A stretch of DNA of 12,783 bases from an uncultured Alistipes sp. (GTDB lineage: Bacteria; Bacteroidota; Bacteroidia; Bacteroidales; Rikenellaceae): the NCBI GenBank assembly GCA_900542505.1, contig UQNV01000055.1:1-12783 (forward strand), read 5' to 3'. Numbering within the stretch: the stretch's first letter is position 1; every line of letters begins with the position of its first letter. The translations under genes were made by a program, and so were the position numbers. Shown here piece by piece: positions 1 to 7,130 of the stretch. The notes beneath the pieces are model-generated. The model ran no database searches and was not told the origin of the DNA. It worked only from the letters and a program-made list of their open reading frames with translations.

Positions 1-55
1 ACCTAGGACCCCATGATTAACAGTCATGTGCTCTAACCAACTGAGCTATTCAGGC
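1..55 (-). tRNA. tRNA-Asn (anticodon GTT), 3' part cut by window edge
   Basis: The minus strand reads as a tRNA from its 5' end at 55. It has a 7-base acceptor arm (gcctgaa), TA at positions 8-9, a D-arm with gctc/gagc and the usual AGTTGGTTA loop, and a 5-bp anticodon stem (catga/tcatg) around the loop CTGTTAA. The anticodon GTT lies at 19-21. A 5-base variable loop and the first T-arm strand follow, and the gene runs off the left edge at about T54. The acceptor 3' strand and CCA end therefore cannot be checked. It decodes asparagine codons AAC/AAU. No other tRNA is visible in the window, though a tRNA cluster could continue to the left. Confidence 0.96.
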
Positions 56-86
56 ATTTGAAACGTTGTTTCCTCGTTTCGGTGTG

Positions 87-118
87 CAAATATAGAGCGA
101 ATTTTTATTCCTGCAAAA
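87..118 (-). promoter_or_regulatory. Promoter of the tRNA-Asn gene
   Basis: On the minus strand the -7 element TATATTTG lies at 94-87 and a TTTTG -33 element at 118-114, separated by 19 bases. This matches the Bacteroidetes primary sigma factor consensus (TTTG, 19-21 bases, TAnnTTTG). Transcription should begin near position 80, which gives a leader of roughly 25 bases before the mature tRNA 5' end at 55. Confidence 0.8.
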
Positions 119-121
119 TTT

Positions 122-154
122 TTTATGATTTTTTTTACAAAAAACATATCTTTG
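122..154 (+). promoter_or_regulatory. Promoter of the DUF1573 gene
   Basis: A perfect -7 element TATCTTTG lies at 147-154. The -33 element is weak: only T-rich sequence (TATG at 124-127) is found at the expected distance. Predicted transcription start is near 160, leaving a leader of about 17 bases before the ATG at 178. It diverges from the tRNA promoter, and the two -33 regions sit side by side without overlapping. Confidence 0.65.
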
Positions 155-177
155 CATACGGACCAAAACGACCCGGA

Positions 178-1260
178 ATGACTTTGAAACGATTCATACC
201 GCTCATAATCTTGACGTTATATGCCGTCACGGCTGCAGCGCAGTCCCAACTCACATTTTCCTGCCAGGAGTGGGACTTCGGGACCATCCGCGAGGCCGAC
301 GGGCCGGTGAGCCATACCTTCACGGGTGAAAACACCGGAGACCGGCCGCTGGTCATCCTCGATGTGGTGACCTCGTGCGGCTGCACGGTGCCCGATTTTT
401 CGAAGCGCCCCATCCTCCCCGGCCAGAAGGCCGACATCGGCGTACGCTTCGACCCGGCAAACCGGCCGGGCAGTTTTTCGAAGGAGCTGACCGTCTATTC
501 GACCGAGCGCAAAAAAATCGGCGTGCTCCGCATCAGGGGTACCGTGCTGCCGCGTGAACGCAGCGTCGAGGAGCGCTATCCGCTCGATGCCGGCGGAGGC
601 ATCCGGCTCAATACGGGGCTCTGCGCCTTTGCCTATGTACAACAGGGACGGAGGGTCGAGTCGACGGTCGGCATCGTCAACACGACTCAGAAGAGCCTGT
701 CGCTGGAGCTCATCCCGGAGGAGCAGAGCGGCCTGCTGACCACGGAGGCCCCGCAGCAACTCGCACCCGGCCAGGAGGCCGAGATTGTCTTCTCGTACTA
801 CATCCCGCCGACGGAACCCCGCTACGGTACCCTGCGCGACGTGCTCGGCATCCGCATCGACGGCAGCACCTCGCGTATCCCGCTCGTCGTCCACGGCATC
901 GGCGTCGACCCGATGCGCACGCCCGCCGGCGGAGGAACGGGTCCGCGCGCGCAACTCGACCGGAATACGCTCAAGTTCGACGTCGTACGGCGCGGAGGCG
1001 GTCCCGTACGGCGCACAGTGACGCTCTCGAACGAGGGCGACGCCCCGCTCAGGGTACGCTGCGTCGAATCGGAGAAGGGCTTCACGTGGCAGCTCCCGCC
1101 GGGAACGACCCTCCCGCCGGGCGAAAGCCTTGCGACCGAGGTGCACTTCGACCCCGCCCGGGCCGACTACGGCGTTCAGGTCGGCCACCTCATGCTCATA
1201 ACCGACGACCCCGTGCGGCCGATGCGCAAACTGCGCGTGACGGCCATCATAGAGGAATGA
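178..1260 (+). CDS. Exported DUF1573 domain protein
   Basis: A 360-residue protein that is probably periplasmic or surface-exposed; its molecular role is unknown. The start at 178 is chosen because the protein then opens with a signal peptide (MTLKRF, a hydrophobic stretch to about residue 20, cleavage near AAA-Q22). The frame stays open upstream to 58, but that would run through the promoter. Residues about 25-115 match DUF1573, an immunoglobulin-like/ASH-type beta domain. They show the family pattern WDFGTI, a vxSCGCT segment with cysteines 67 and 69, the LPGQ turn, and FDPxxRPGxFSK. A second, weaker beta domain covers about 130-235. A third DUF1573-like domain spans about 256-360 (TLKFD, SNEGDAPL, LPPGESL, HFDPARADYG, LITDDP). 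It lies 24 bases upstream of the NfnA-like gene and may be co-transcribed, though the products have no obvious functional link. The family is abundant in Bacteroidetes. Confidence 0.9.
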   Translation: MTLKRFIPLIILTLYAVTAAAQSQLTFSCQEWDFGTIREADGPVSHTFTGENTGDRPLVILDVVTSCGCTVPDFSKRPILPGQKADIGVRFDPANRPGSFSKELTVYSTERKKIGVLRIRGTVLPRERSVEERYPLDAGGGIRLNTGLCAFAYVQQGRRVESTVGIVNTTQKSLSLELIPEEQSGLLTTEAPQQLAPGQEAEIVFSYYIPPTEPRYGTLRDVLGIRIDGSTSRIPLVVHGIGVDPMRTPAGGGTGPRAQLDRNTLKFDVVRRGGGPVRRTVTLSNEGDAPLRVRCVESEKGFTWQLPPGTTLPPGESLATEVHFDPARADYGVQVGHLMLITDDPVRPMRKLRVTAIIEE

Positions 1261-1284
1261 CACAAACTCACACTTATATAAATA

Positions 1285-2169
1285 ATGTATCCCATTCTTG
1301 AAAAGAGCGAACTGGCGGAGCATATCTACCGCCTGAAGGTCCGGGCGCCGCGCGTGGCACATGCGGCTCAGCCGGGACAGTTCGTGATTGTCCGCGCCGA
1401 CGAATTCGGCGAACGCATCCCGCTCACCATCGCCGACTACGATGCGGCCGAGGGGAGCGTCACTCTCGTCATCCAGGCCATCGGCGCCTCGACCCGCAAA
1501 ATCTGCGCGCTCGAAGCAGGCGATTCGCTCGCCGACTTCGCCGGCCCGCTGGGCCATCCGTCGGAGTTCGTACGCATGTCGCCCGAGGAGCTGCGCGGAC
1601 GACGCTACCTCTTCGTGGCCGGCGGCGTGGGCACGGCCCCGGTCTACCCGCAGGTAAAGTGGCTGCACGAACACGGAGTGCAGGTCGACGTCATCATCGG
1701 CGCCAAGACCGCACGGATGCTCATCTACACCGACGAGATGCGCGCCGTGGCGACGAACCTCTTCATCGCCACCGACGACGGCTCGGAGGGTTTCCGCGGC
1801 ATGGTCACCCAGCAGATGGAGGAGCTCATCGAAAAACAGGGCCGCCGGTACGACGAGTGCGTGGCCATCGGCCCGATGATTATGATGAAGTTCGTCGCGC
1901 TGACCACGAAGAAATATGCGCTCAAGACCACCGTATCGCTCAACACGCTGATGGTCGACGGCACGGGCATGTGCGGCGCCTGCCGCGTGACGGTGGGCGG
2001 CCGGACGCGTTTCACCTGCGTCGACGGACCCGAGTTCGACGGCCACGAGGTGGACTTCGACGAGGCGATGCGCCGCCAGGGAATGTACCGCAGCGAGGAG
2101 GCTCGCGCCGCCGCCATCCTCGCCGAGCGCGAAGCGGGACACAAGTGCCGCATCGGACTCGACAAGTAG
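1285..2169 (+). CDS. nfnA: NfnA-like FAD/[2Fe-2S] subunit of ferredoxin:NADP+ oxidoreductase
   Basis: A 294-residue cytoplasmic flavoprotein of the ferredoxin-NADP reductase / dihydroorotate dehydrogenase electron-transfer family. The N-terminal beta-barrel has the FAD motif RIPLT (44-48). The nucleotide-binding half has GGVGTAP (113-119) and GPM (197-199). The [2Fe-2S] loop near residue 225 reads VDGTGMCGACRV, with a distal Cys245. This gives Asp225, Cys230, Cys233 and Cys245, and an Asp plus three Cys is the ligand set known for NfnA; PyrK uses four Cys. With its partner it should catalyse NADH-dependent reduced ferredoxin:NADP+ oxidoreduction by flavin-based electron bifurcation. The next gene encodes the matching large subunit, which supports this reading over PyrK, since no pyrD is present. 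SudB (sulfide dehydrogenase) is an alternative name for the same architecture. The ATG follows an AT-rich stretch with no Shine-Dalgarno sequence. Confidence 0.87.
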   Translation: MYPILEKSELAEHIYRLKVRAPRVAHAAQPGQFVIVRADEFGERIPLTIADYDAAEGSVTLVIQAIGASTRKICALEAGDSLADFAGPLGHPSEFVRMSPEELRGRRYLFVAGGVGTAPVYPQVKWLHEHGVQVDVIIGAKTARMLIYTDEMRAVATNLFIATDDGSEGFRGMVTQQMEELIEKQGRRYDECVAIGPMIMMKFVALTTKKYALKTTVSLNTLMVDGTGMCGACRVTVGGRTRFTCVDGPEFDGHEVDFDEAMRRQGMYRSEEARAAAILAEREAGHKCRIGLDK

Positions 2170-2200
2170 AGCGCCGCAACGTCTAAAGAGAGAGAAACAC

Positions 2201-3604
2201 ATGGCCAACAACCGAATACCCCGCGTACCCGTACGCGAACAGGACCCGCAGGTGCGGGCCACCAATTTCGACGAGGTCTGCTACGGCTACAACGCCGAGG
2301 AGGCGGTGCTCGAAGCATCGCGCTGCCTGCACTGCCGCAATCCGCGCTGTGTGGCGGCCTGCCCCGTCAACATCGACATCCCCGACTTCATCGCCGCACT
2401 CCACGCCGGCGAGTTCCGACGCGCGGCCGACATCATCGCCCGCGACAGCTCGCTGCCCTCCATCTGCGGCCGCGTATGCCCGCAGGAGACGCAGTGCGAA
2501 GGCTCCTGCATCCTCGGCATCAAGTCCGAGCCGGTAGCCATCGGCAAGCTCGAACGCTTCATCGGCGACTGGAAACTCGAACACGCCGACGAGGAGCCGG
2601 CCCGCACGCCCCAGCGCAACGGCCGCCGTGTGGCCGTCATCGGCAGCGGCCCGGCCGGTCTGGCCTGCGCCAGCGACCTGGCCAAGGCGGGCTACGAGGT
2701 GAAAATCTTCGAGGCGCTCCACAAGGCCGGCGGCGTGCTGGTCTACGGCATCCCGGAGTTCCGTCTGCCGAAGGAGCGCATCGTGGCGCGCGAAATCGCC
2801 GAGGTGGAGCGCCTCGGTGTGGAAATCGAGACCGACGTCATCGTGGGCCGCACGCTGACGGTCGACTCGCTGCTCGACGAGGAGGGCTACGACGCCGTCT
2901 TCATCGGTTCGGGCGCCGGTCTGCCCCGCTTCATGGGAATCCCGGGCGAGAATCTCAACGGCGTGGTCTCGGCCAACGAGTTCCTCACGCGCACCAATCT
3001 GATGAAGGCCTACAGCGAGCAGTACGACACGCCCATCTATGTCGGCAAACGCGTGGTGGTCGTAGGCGGCGGCAACGTGGCGATGGATGCCGTGCGTACG
3101 GCCAAGCGGCTGGGTGCCGAGGCGACCATCGTCTACCGCCGTTCGGAGAAGGAGCTGCCGGCCCGCAGCGAGGAGGTGCACCACGCCAAGGAGGAGGGCA
3201 TCCTCTTCCGGATGCTGACCAACCCGGTCGAGGTGCTTGCCGACGAGAAGGGCTGGGTGCGCGGCATACGCTGCGTGGAGATGGAGCTGGGCGAGCCCGA
3301 CGAGAGCGGACGCCGCTCGCCGGTGGTGAAGCCCGGCTCGGAGTTCGACATCGACTGCGACGTGGTCGTCATGGCGCTGGGCACCTCGCCCAACCCGCTG
3401 CTGGCCGCCACCACCGCCGGGCTGGAGACCACGCGCCGGGGCTGCATCGCGGCCGACGAGCAGGGTGCCACCAGCCGTGAAGGGGTCTTCGCCGGCGGCG
3501 ACGCCGTGACGGGTGCCGCCACGGTCATTCTTGCCATGGGTGCAGGCCGCAAGGCGGCGAAGGCCATCGACGAATACATCCGGACAAAGGAGGCGAAGCG
3601 ATGA
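2201..3604 (+). CDS. nfnB: NfnB-like large subunit (glutamate synthase small-chain family)
   Basis: A 467-residue cytoplasmic iron-sulfur flavoprotein, near the usual NfnB length of about 465. The N-terminal domain carries two [4Fe-4S] cysteine groups: Cys42, 45, 50 and 54 (CLHCRNPRCVAACPV) and Cys89, 93, 99 and 103 (CGRVCPQETQCEGSC). An FAD Rossmann fold follows (VIGSGPAGLA, from 146), then a nested NADPH fold (VVVVGGGNVAMDA, 285-297) with the family segment VYRRSEKELPAR. The FAD-closing motif GVFAGGDAVTGAATV begins at about 428. The fold is shared by glutamate synthase small subunits (GltD), but no large glutamate synthase gene is nearby and an NfnA-like partner sits 31 bases upstream. Bifurcating transhydrogenase NfnAB (or SudAB) is therefore the better call. 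A purine-rich stretch (AAAGAGAGAG) before the ATG could help ribosome binding. The stop codon overlaps the start of the next gene. Confidence 0.87.
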   Translation: MANNRIPRVPVREQDPQVRATNFDEVCYGYNAEEAVLEASRCLHCRNPRCVAACPVNIDIPDFIAALHAGEFRRAADIIARDSSLPSICGRVCPQETQCEGSCILGIKSEPVAIGKLERFIGDWKLEHADEEPARTPQRNGRRVAVIGSGPAGLACASDLAKAGYEVKIFEALHKAGGVLVYGIPEFRLPKERIVAREIAEVERLGVEIETDVIVGRTLTVDSLLDEEGYDAVFIGSGAGLPRFMGIPGENLNGVVSANEFLTRTNLMKAYSEQYDTPIYVGKRVVVVGGGNVAMDAVRTAKRLGAEATIVYRRSEKELPARSEEVHHAKEEGILFRMLTNPVEVLADEKGWVRGIRCVEMELGEPDESGRRSPVVKPGSEFDIDCDVVVMALGTSPNPLLAATTAGLETTRRGCIAADEQGATSREGVFAGGDAVTGAATVILAMGAGRKAAKAIDEYIRTKEAKR

Positions 3605-4170
3605 ACCGGCACATGAGAGACTCTCTGCTCGGGGCGGGGCTTCTGCTCCTCGCTGCGGGATGCAGCCCGGAGAGCACCACCCGTCTTTCGGGAACCGTCG
3701 CCGAGGTGAACGAGCAGACGGTCAGCATCCTCCCGGCAACGGGCGAGGGATTGCGCAGCTTCACCCTCCCCGGCGACAGCGGCACGAAGGCCCTGCTGCC
3801 CGGAGCGCCGGTCGACGTGGAGTACCGCGGCACCTACCGCGAAGGGGTCGAGGCCATCCGCATCAAGACGGACACCACCTACATGGAGGCCGTCGGCAGC
3901 TGGACGGTCCCCGACCCGATTGCCCCCGATTCGGCAATGGGCTTCGAGCTCAGGACCGAGGGGCGCGCCCGCTCAATCCGCATGGCAACGCTCTGCTACC
4001 ACGGCTGGTCACTCACCGGCGAGCGGGGCAAAATCCTGCTCACGGGCGAGAGCATCGGCAACGGGCAGACCATCCCCTTCACCGAGACGGGCCTTATCGC
4101 CCGCGGTGCCGACGGACGGCTCACGCTCGTTATCGAGGGGAGCAGCCTCCGCTACGTCAAGGAGGAGTAA
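3601..4170 (+). CDS. Lipoprotein with lipocalin-like C-terminal domain
   Basis: A 189-residue predicted lipoprotein. Its signal peptide ends in a lipobox LAAGC with the lipidated cysteine at residue 21. The mature part is beta-rich. Residues about 28-90 look like a small barrel (RLSGTVAEVNEQTVSIL, then a VDVEYRG strand). Residues about 97-188 start with GSWTVPD and contain GWSLTG, LLTGESIGNGQ and a final VIEGSSLRYVK strand, resembling the lipocalin-like domains of Bacteroidales lipoproteins. Its ATG overlaps the nfnB stop (ATGA at 3601-3604), so translation is probably coupled. A second in-frame ATG at 3613 would also leave a usable signal peptide. Function and ligand are unknown. It is the last gene before a strong terminator. 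Confidence 0.83.
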   Translation: MNRHMRDSLLGAGLLLLAAGCSPESTTRLSGTVAEVNEQTVSILPATGEGLRSFTLPGDSGTKALLPGAPVDVEYRGTYREGVEAIRIKTDTTYMEAVGSWTVPDPIAPDSAMGFELRTEGRARSIRMATLCYHGWSLTGERGKILLTGESIGNGQTIPFTETGLIARGADGRLTLVIEGSSLRYVKEE

Positions 4171-4191
4171 TTCCCGGGCCTGGTCTACGAA

Positions 4192-4226
4192 AAAAACGCC
4201 TTCCGGCTGAGCCGGAAGGCGTTTTT
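4192..4226. terminator. Strong intrinsic terminator, possibly bidirectional
   Basis: An 11-bp perfect GC-rich stem (4197-4207 with 4211-4221) closes a 3-base TGA loop. It is flanked by A residues on the left (4192-4196) and TTTTT on the right (4222-4226), extending the pairing to 16 bp. It lies 21 bases after the lipoprotein stop and ends the rightward operon. The A/T flanks are symmetrical, so it could also stop leftward transcripts from the glycosyltransferase gene, which ends about 170 bases to the right. No other terminator is seen in that gap. Confidence 0.93.
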
Positions 4227-4396
4227 CATATGTTTTCGGGGCATCGGCCACCGCATCCGGTGCATTCTGCCCACAAGGACTCCGTGCTCGGCTCTCACCA
4301 CTCGGTGCCGCACTCTACCGCCCTTTGCCCCCCATCCGACGCCGCGCTCCCGTTCTCCGAACCGGGCGCAGCCGCCACGGAAGGCCGGCCGAGCGT

Positions 4397-5428
4397 CTAC
4401 TCGCCGGAGCGGCCCAGCAGGGCGTCGACCCGACGGGCAATCATCTCAGGCGTAATGGCCCGCAGGCAGCGGTAGTCGCCCCACTTGCAGGGCTTCTTGC
4501 CGAAGACAGAACAGGGACGGCAGGAGAGGTTGGCCTGAAGCACCCCTTCGGGCGAGGTGCCGTAGCCGACGAACCCCAGCGAGGGGTGTGTGGCGCCCCA
4601 GACCGAGACCACGGGGGTTGCGACAAGCGCCGCAAGGTGCATGACCAGCGAATCCATCGAGACGACACAGTCGAGGTTGGCAATCAGGTCGCGCTCCTCG
4701 GCCAGACGCACCCGGCCCCAGAGCGCCGTGACGTTGGAGTGGGTCCGCTCCATCTCGGCGGCGAACTCCGCTTCGGCGCCACCGCCGCTGTGGATGAAGA
4801 GCCGCTCGCAGCGCGCCGCAAGCAGCGCCACCGCCTCGCGGGCCAAATCCTCGGGATAGGTCTTGCCGCGCTGGGCCGAGAAGGGGGCGAAGCCGAGCCA
4901 CACGCCCCGCTTTTCGCCCATGGGATTGGGACGCGGCTGCCGCACGGCGGGCGTCGGGTCGGGAAAGTCGAAGCCCAGACGCCGAATGACGTCGCAGTAG
5001 CGCAGAACGGTATGCCGGAGCGGAGCGGCACAGCTTTCGCCGCCGCTCTTCATGCGCATCCATTTGGCCAGGCGCCCCTTGCGGATATGGGCCACGCGCA
5101 CGCCGTGCAGCCACATCGAGAGGCGGAAGGCCTTCGAGCGCAGCACGCCGTGGACATCGGCCACGGCATCGACCCCCATGCTCCGCGCACGGGCGGCCAG
5201 GCGCCACATGCCACGCAGCGAATGCTCGGCCCCCTTGGTGTCGACATCCAGAAAGTCGACGTCGAGCCCCTCGAAGAAGGGACGGAAGAGCGGCCGCGTC
5301 GCCACGGTCACCTTCACGTCGGGACAGGCCGACTGAAAGGCCCGCAGCGCATGGGGCAGCATCGCCACGTCGCCCATGGCCGAGGTACGCAGCACCAGCA
5401 GGTGGCCGGGCCGCTTACTTCTTGCCAT
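4397..5428 (-). CDS. Glycosyltransferase family 9 (heptosyltransferase-like)
   Basis: A 343-residue GT-B fold glycosyltransferase of family GT9, likely adding a heptose or related sugar to lipopolysaccharide core or another surface glycan at the inner face of the cytoplasmic membrane. The N-terminal lobe begins LLVLRTSAMGDVAMLP; Gly19-Asp20 is the conserved family start, where the acidic catalytic residue of heptosyltransferases lies. The C-terminal lobe has the donor-site pattern VVSMDSLVMHLAALVATPVVSVWGATHP (two parts, about residues 255-282). Four cysteines follow (303, 306, 314, 321) in a CxxC-x7-C-x6-C pattern ending CLRAI, as in many GT9 members. The exact sugar and acceptor cannot be read from sequence. 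The start overlaps the end of the DUF4254 gene by 14 bases, so the two are one transcription unit. Confidence 0.9.
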   Translation of the reverse strand: MARSKRPGHLLVLRTSAMGDVAMLPHALRAFQSACPDVKVTVATRPLFRPFFEGLDVDFLDVDTKGAEHSLRGMWRLAARARSMGVDAVADVHGVLRSKAFRLSMWLHGVRVAHIRKGRLAKWMRMKSGGESCAAPLRHTVLRYCDVIRRLGFDFPDPTPAVRQPRPNPMGEKRGVWLGFAPFSAQRGKTYPEDLAREAVALLAARCERLFIHSGGGAEAEFAAEMERTHSNVTALWGRVRLAEERDLIANLDCVVSMDSLVMHLAALVATPVVSVWGATHPSLGFVGYGTSPEGVLQANLSCRPCSVFGKKPCKWGDYRCLRAITPEMIARRVDALLGRSGE

Positions 5429-6017
5429 AGAGCACCGGATTGAGCGCCGGGTCGTTGTACATCTTCATCTGCTTGTAGGTCTTCATGTACTTGCGCCCCG
5501 CCTCGATGTCCTCGATAAGCTCCTCGATGGCCTTCGAGAGGTCCTGCTGCTGCGTGAGCAGCACGTCGAGCTTGCGGCGGCAGGCTTCGCGGTGCGACTC
5601 GTCGACATCCGTACGCTCGGTCTCGCGCGCCATGTGGTAAATCTTCAGCGCCAGAATCGAGAGACGGTCGATGGCCCACGCCGGAGTCTCGGTGTTGAGC
5701 CGCGCGTCGGCCTGCGGCTCGACATCGCGGTACTTGTCGAGGAAATAGGAGTCGATGTACTCCACCATGTCGGTACGCTCCTGGTTCGAGCGGTCGATGC
5801 GACGCTTGAGGGCCAGCGCCTCCACCGGGTCGATGTCCGGGTTGCGGATGATGTCCTCGAGGTGCCACTGCACCGTGTCAATCCAGTTCTTGTGATAGAG
5901 CAGATGGTCGAGCGTCGCGGGCTCGTAGGGATTCGAAATCGGATGGTCCACATCGTCGTGAAGGTGGTAGTCGGCGATGGCCCGGTTGAAAATCCGGTTG
6001 GCGTTTTCGGTAAACAT
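5415..6017 (-). CDS. DUF4254 domain protein
   Basis: A 200-residue, mostly helical and highly charged cytoplasmic protein with no signal peptide, matching DUF4254 over its full length. Recognisable segments are YEPATLDHLLYHKNWIDT (about 31-48), WHLEDIIRNPDIDP (about 51-64), the Arg/Asp-rich helix RRIDRSNQERTDMVE, and the C-terminal stretch AGRKYMKTYKQMKMYNDP. The biochemical function is unknown. In Bacteroidetes the family is commonly found beside GT9 glycosyltransferases, and here its end overlaps one. I infer a helper role in the same surface-glycan step, such as regulation, scaffolding or acceptor handling. It is transcribed from the leftward member of the face-to-face promoter pair, giving a leader of about 70 bases. 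Confidence 0.87.
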   Translation of the reverse strand: MFTENANRIFNRAIADYHLHDDVDHPISNPYEPATLDHLLYHKNWIDTVQWHLEDIIRNPDIDPVEALALKRRIDRSNQERTDMVEYIDSYFLDKYRDVEPQADARLNTETPAWAIDRLSILALKIYHMARETERTDVDESHREACRRKLDVLLTQQQDLSKAIEELIEDIEAGRKYMKTYKQMKMYNDPALNPVLYGKK

Positions 6018-6047
6018 AACGGTTGGTCGCGTAATGTAAGGTTTGAA

Positions 6048-6078
6048 TTGTTAATTTCGACGGAAAGTCCTATCTTTG
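6048..6078 (+). promoter_or_regulatory. Promoter of the glucosaminidase operon
   Basis: A -33 element TTG (6048-6050, in context ATTG) is followed after 20 bases by a perfect -7 element TATCTTTG (6071-6078). Predicted transcription start is near 6084, giving a leader of about 16 bases to the ATG at 6101. It faces the leftward promoter at 6093-6122. Confidence 0.8.
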
Positions 6079-6100
6079 TCTTCAAAGTTTAACAAAGATA
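6071..6100. repeat. Inverted repeat formed by two opposing -7 elements
   Basis: TATCTTTGT (6071-6079) and ACAAAGATA (6092-6100) form a perfect 9-bp inverted repeat around 12 bases. Each arm contains an exact TAnnTTTG -7 element, one for each direction. It may simply be two promoters placed in mirror image, or it may also be an operator for a dimeric regulator. Sequence alone does not decide. Confidence 0.85.
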
Positions 6101-6122
6101 ATGAATATTTCCAGAAAAGCAA
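6093..6122 (-). promoter_or_regulatory. Promoter of the DUF4254-glycosyltransferase unit
   Basis: On the minus strand a TTG -33 element (6122-6120, context ATTG) is followed after 19 bases by a perfect -7 element TATCTTTG (6100-6093). The -33 element lies inside the first codons of the glucosaminidase gene. Predicted start is near 6086, giving a leader of about 70 bases to the DUF4254 ATG at 6017. I found no other TAnnTTTG for this strand between 6018 and 6092. Confidence 0.72.
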
Positions 6123-7114
6123 TACTTCTGGCCGGTATCCTGCTCCTGGCCGCCGCGCCGCTCGCGGCCCAGAAGCGGCAGACGCGCCAGACCCTCGAGG
6201 AGTACGTCGACCGCTACAAGTCAATCGCCGTGGAGCACATGGAGCGCTACGGCATCCCGGCCAGCATCACCATGGCCCAGGGCATCCTCGAATCCGACTC
6301 GGGCAACAGCTGGCTCTCGCTCCACTCGAACAACCACTTCGGCATCAAGTGCAAGCGCGACTGGAAGGGCGAAAAGGTCTACTACGACGACGATGCCAAG
6401 GGCGAATGTTTCCGCGCCTACCCGTCGGTCGAGGCCTCGTACCGCGACCATGCCGAGTTCCTCGACACGCAGCCCCGCTACGACTCGCTCTTCGCCTATG
6501 CGCCCGACGACTACCGCAGCTGGGCGCGGGGACTCAAGGCGGCGGGCTATGCCACGGCTCCCGACTACGCGCAGCGGCTCATCCGCATCATCGAGGAGAA
6601 CGAACTCTACCTGCTCGACCGTACCGACGGACTGCGCCTCTACGCCTCGCACCACGGCGGCACGACCGACCCCGAGAGCTGGTTCTCCGAGCAGAGCAGC
6701 GTCGAACAGGTGGCGGCGGCCGTCACCGGAGGCGTCGACCCCGACAACTACCGCGTGACCATCAACGCCCACAACGGCTACAACGTCTACGCCAACAACG
6801 GCGTACACTACGTGCTGGCCAAGGAGAACGACACCTACGAGCACATCGGCCGCCAGTTCCGCATCTCGGCCCGCAACCTGCGCAAGTTCAACGACGTGAA
6901 GAAGGGCGACCAGCCCATGACGGGCGAAGTGGTCTACATCGGCCGCAAGAAGAAGCGCTGGGAGGGCAACGCCCAGACCCACATCGCCCGCGAAGGCGAG
7001 ACGGTTTACGCCGTGAGCCAGTCCTACGCCATCCGCATGCGCTCCATCGAGAAGCTCAACCGCATCACGGCCGATACGCCGCTCCGGAAGGGCCAGCAAA
7101 TCAGAATCCGTTAA
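6101..7114 (+). CDS. Exported peptidoglycan glucosaminidase with LysM repeats
   Basis: A 337-residue cell-wall hydrolase, probably periplasmic. A signal peptide covers residues 1-23 (MNISRK, hydrophobic core, cleavage at LAA-Q). Residues about 30-175 form a GH73/glucosaminidase domain. It has IPASITMAQGILESDSG with the likely catalytic Glu64, then NNHFGIKCK, FRAYPSVEASYRDHAEFL and WARGLKAAGYATAPDYAQRL, all typical of endo-beta-N-acetylglucosaminidases that cut glycan strands. After a linker, two LysM-type peptidoglycan-binding segments follow at about 236-280 and 293-337; the second reads HIAREGETVYAVSQ and LRKGQQIRIR. Length and order match Bacteroidetes homologues. It heads a rightward operon and has its own promoter, which faces that of the DUF4254 unit. 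The pairing suggests coordinated envelope remodelling, which is an inference. Confidence 0.92.
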   Translation: MNISRKAILLAGILLLAAAPLAAQKRQTRQTLEEYVDRYKSIAVEHMERYGIPASITMAQGILESDSGNSWLSLHSNNHFGIKCKRDWKGEKVYYDDDAKGECFRAYPSVEASYRDHAEFLDTQPRYDSLFAYAPDDYRSWARGLKAAGYATAPDYAQRLIRIIEENELYLLDRTDGLRLYASHHGGTTDPESWFSEQSSVEQVAAAVTGGVDPDNYRVTINAHNGYNVYANNGVHYVLAKENDTYEHIGRQFRISARNLRKFNDVKKGDQPMTGEVVYIGRKKKRWEGNAQTHIAREGETVYAVSQSYAIRMRSIEKLNRITADTPLRKGQQIRIR

Positions 7115-7130
7115 AAACGAAATAAAACCT

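Noticed and set aside
58..177. N-terminal extension of the DUF1573 protein to the ATG at 58
   Set aside because: This stretch holds the promoters and would put 40 non-conserved residues ahead of a normal signal peptide.
217..2265. A 682-codon open frame on the minus strand across the DUF1573 and NfnA genes
   Set aside because: It is antisense to two well-supported genes, its translation is rich in His, Arg, Ala and Asp with no domain pattern, and long antisense frames are expected from GC-rich third positions.
4284..4313. Possible hairpin in the gap between the lipoprotein and GT9 genes
   Set aside because: The pairing (GTG/CAC, CGGC/GCCG, ACC/GGT) needs several bulges and has no T tract, so it is not a credible terminator or structured RNA beside the strong one at 4192-4226.
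4325..5443. A 372-codon open frame on the plus strand opposite the GT9 gene
   Set aside because: It lies antisense to a clear glycosyltransferase and its translation has no recognisable fold or start signal.
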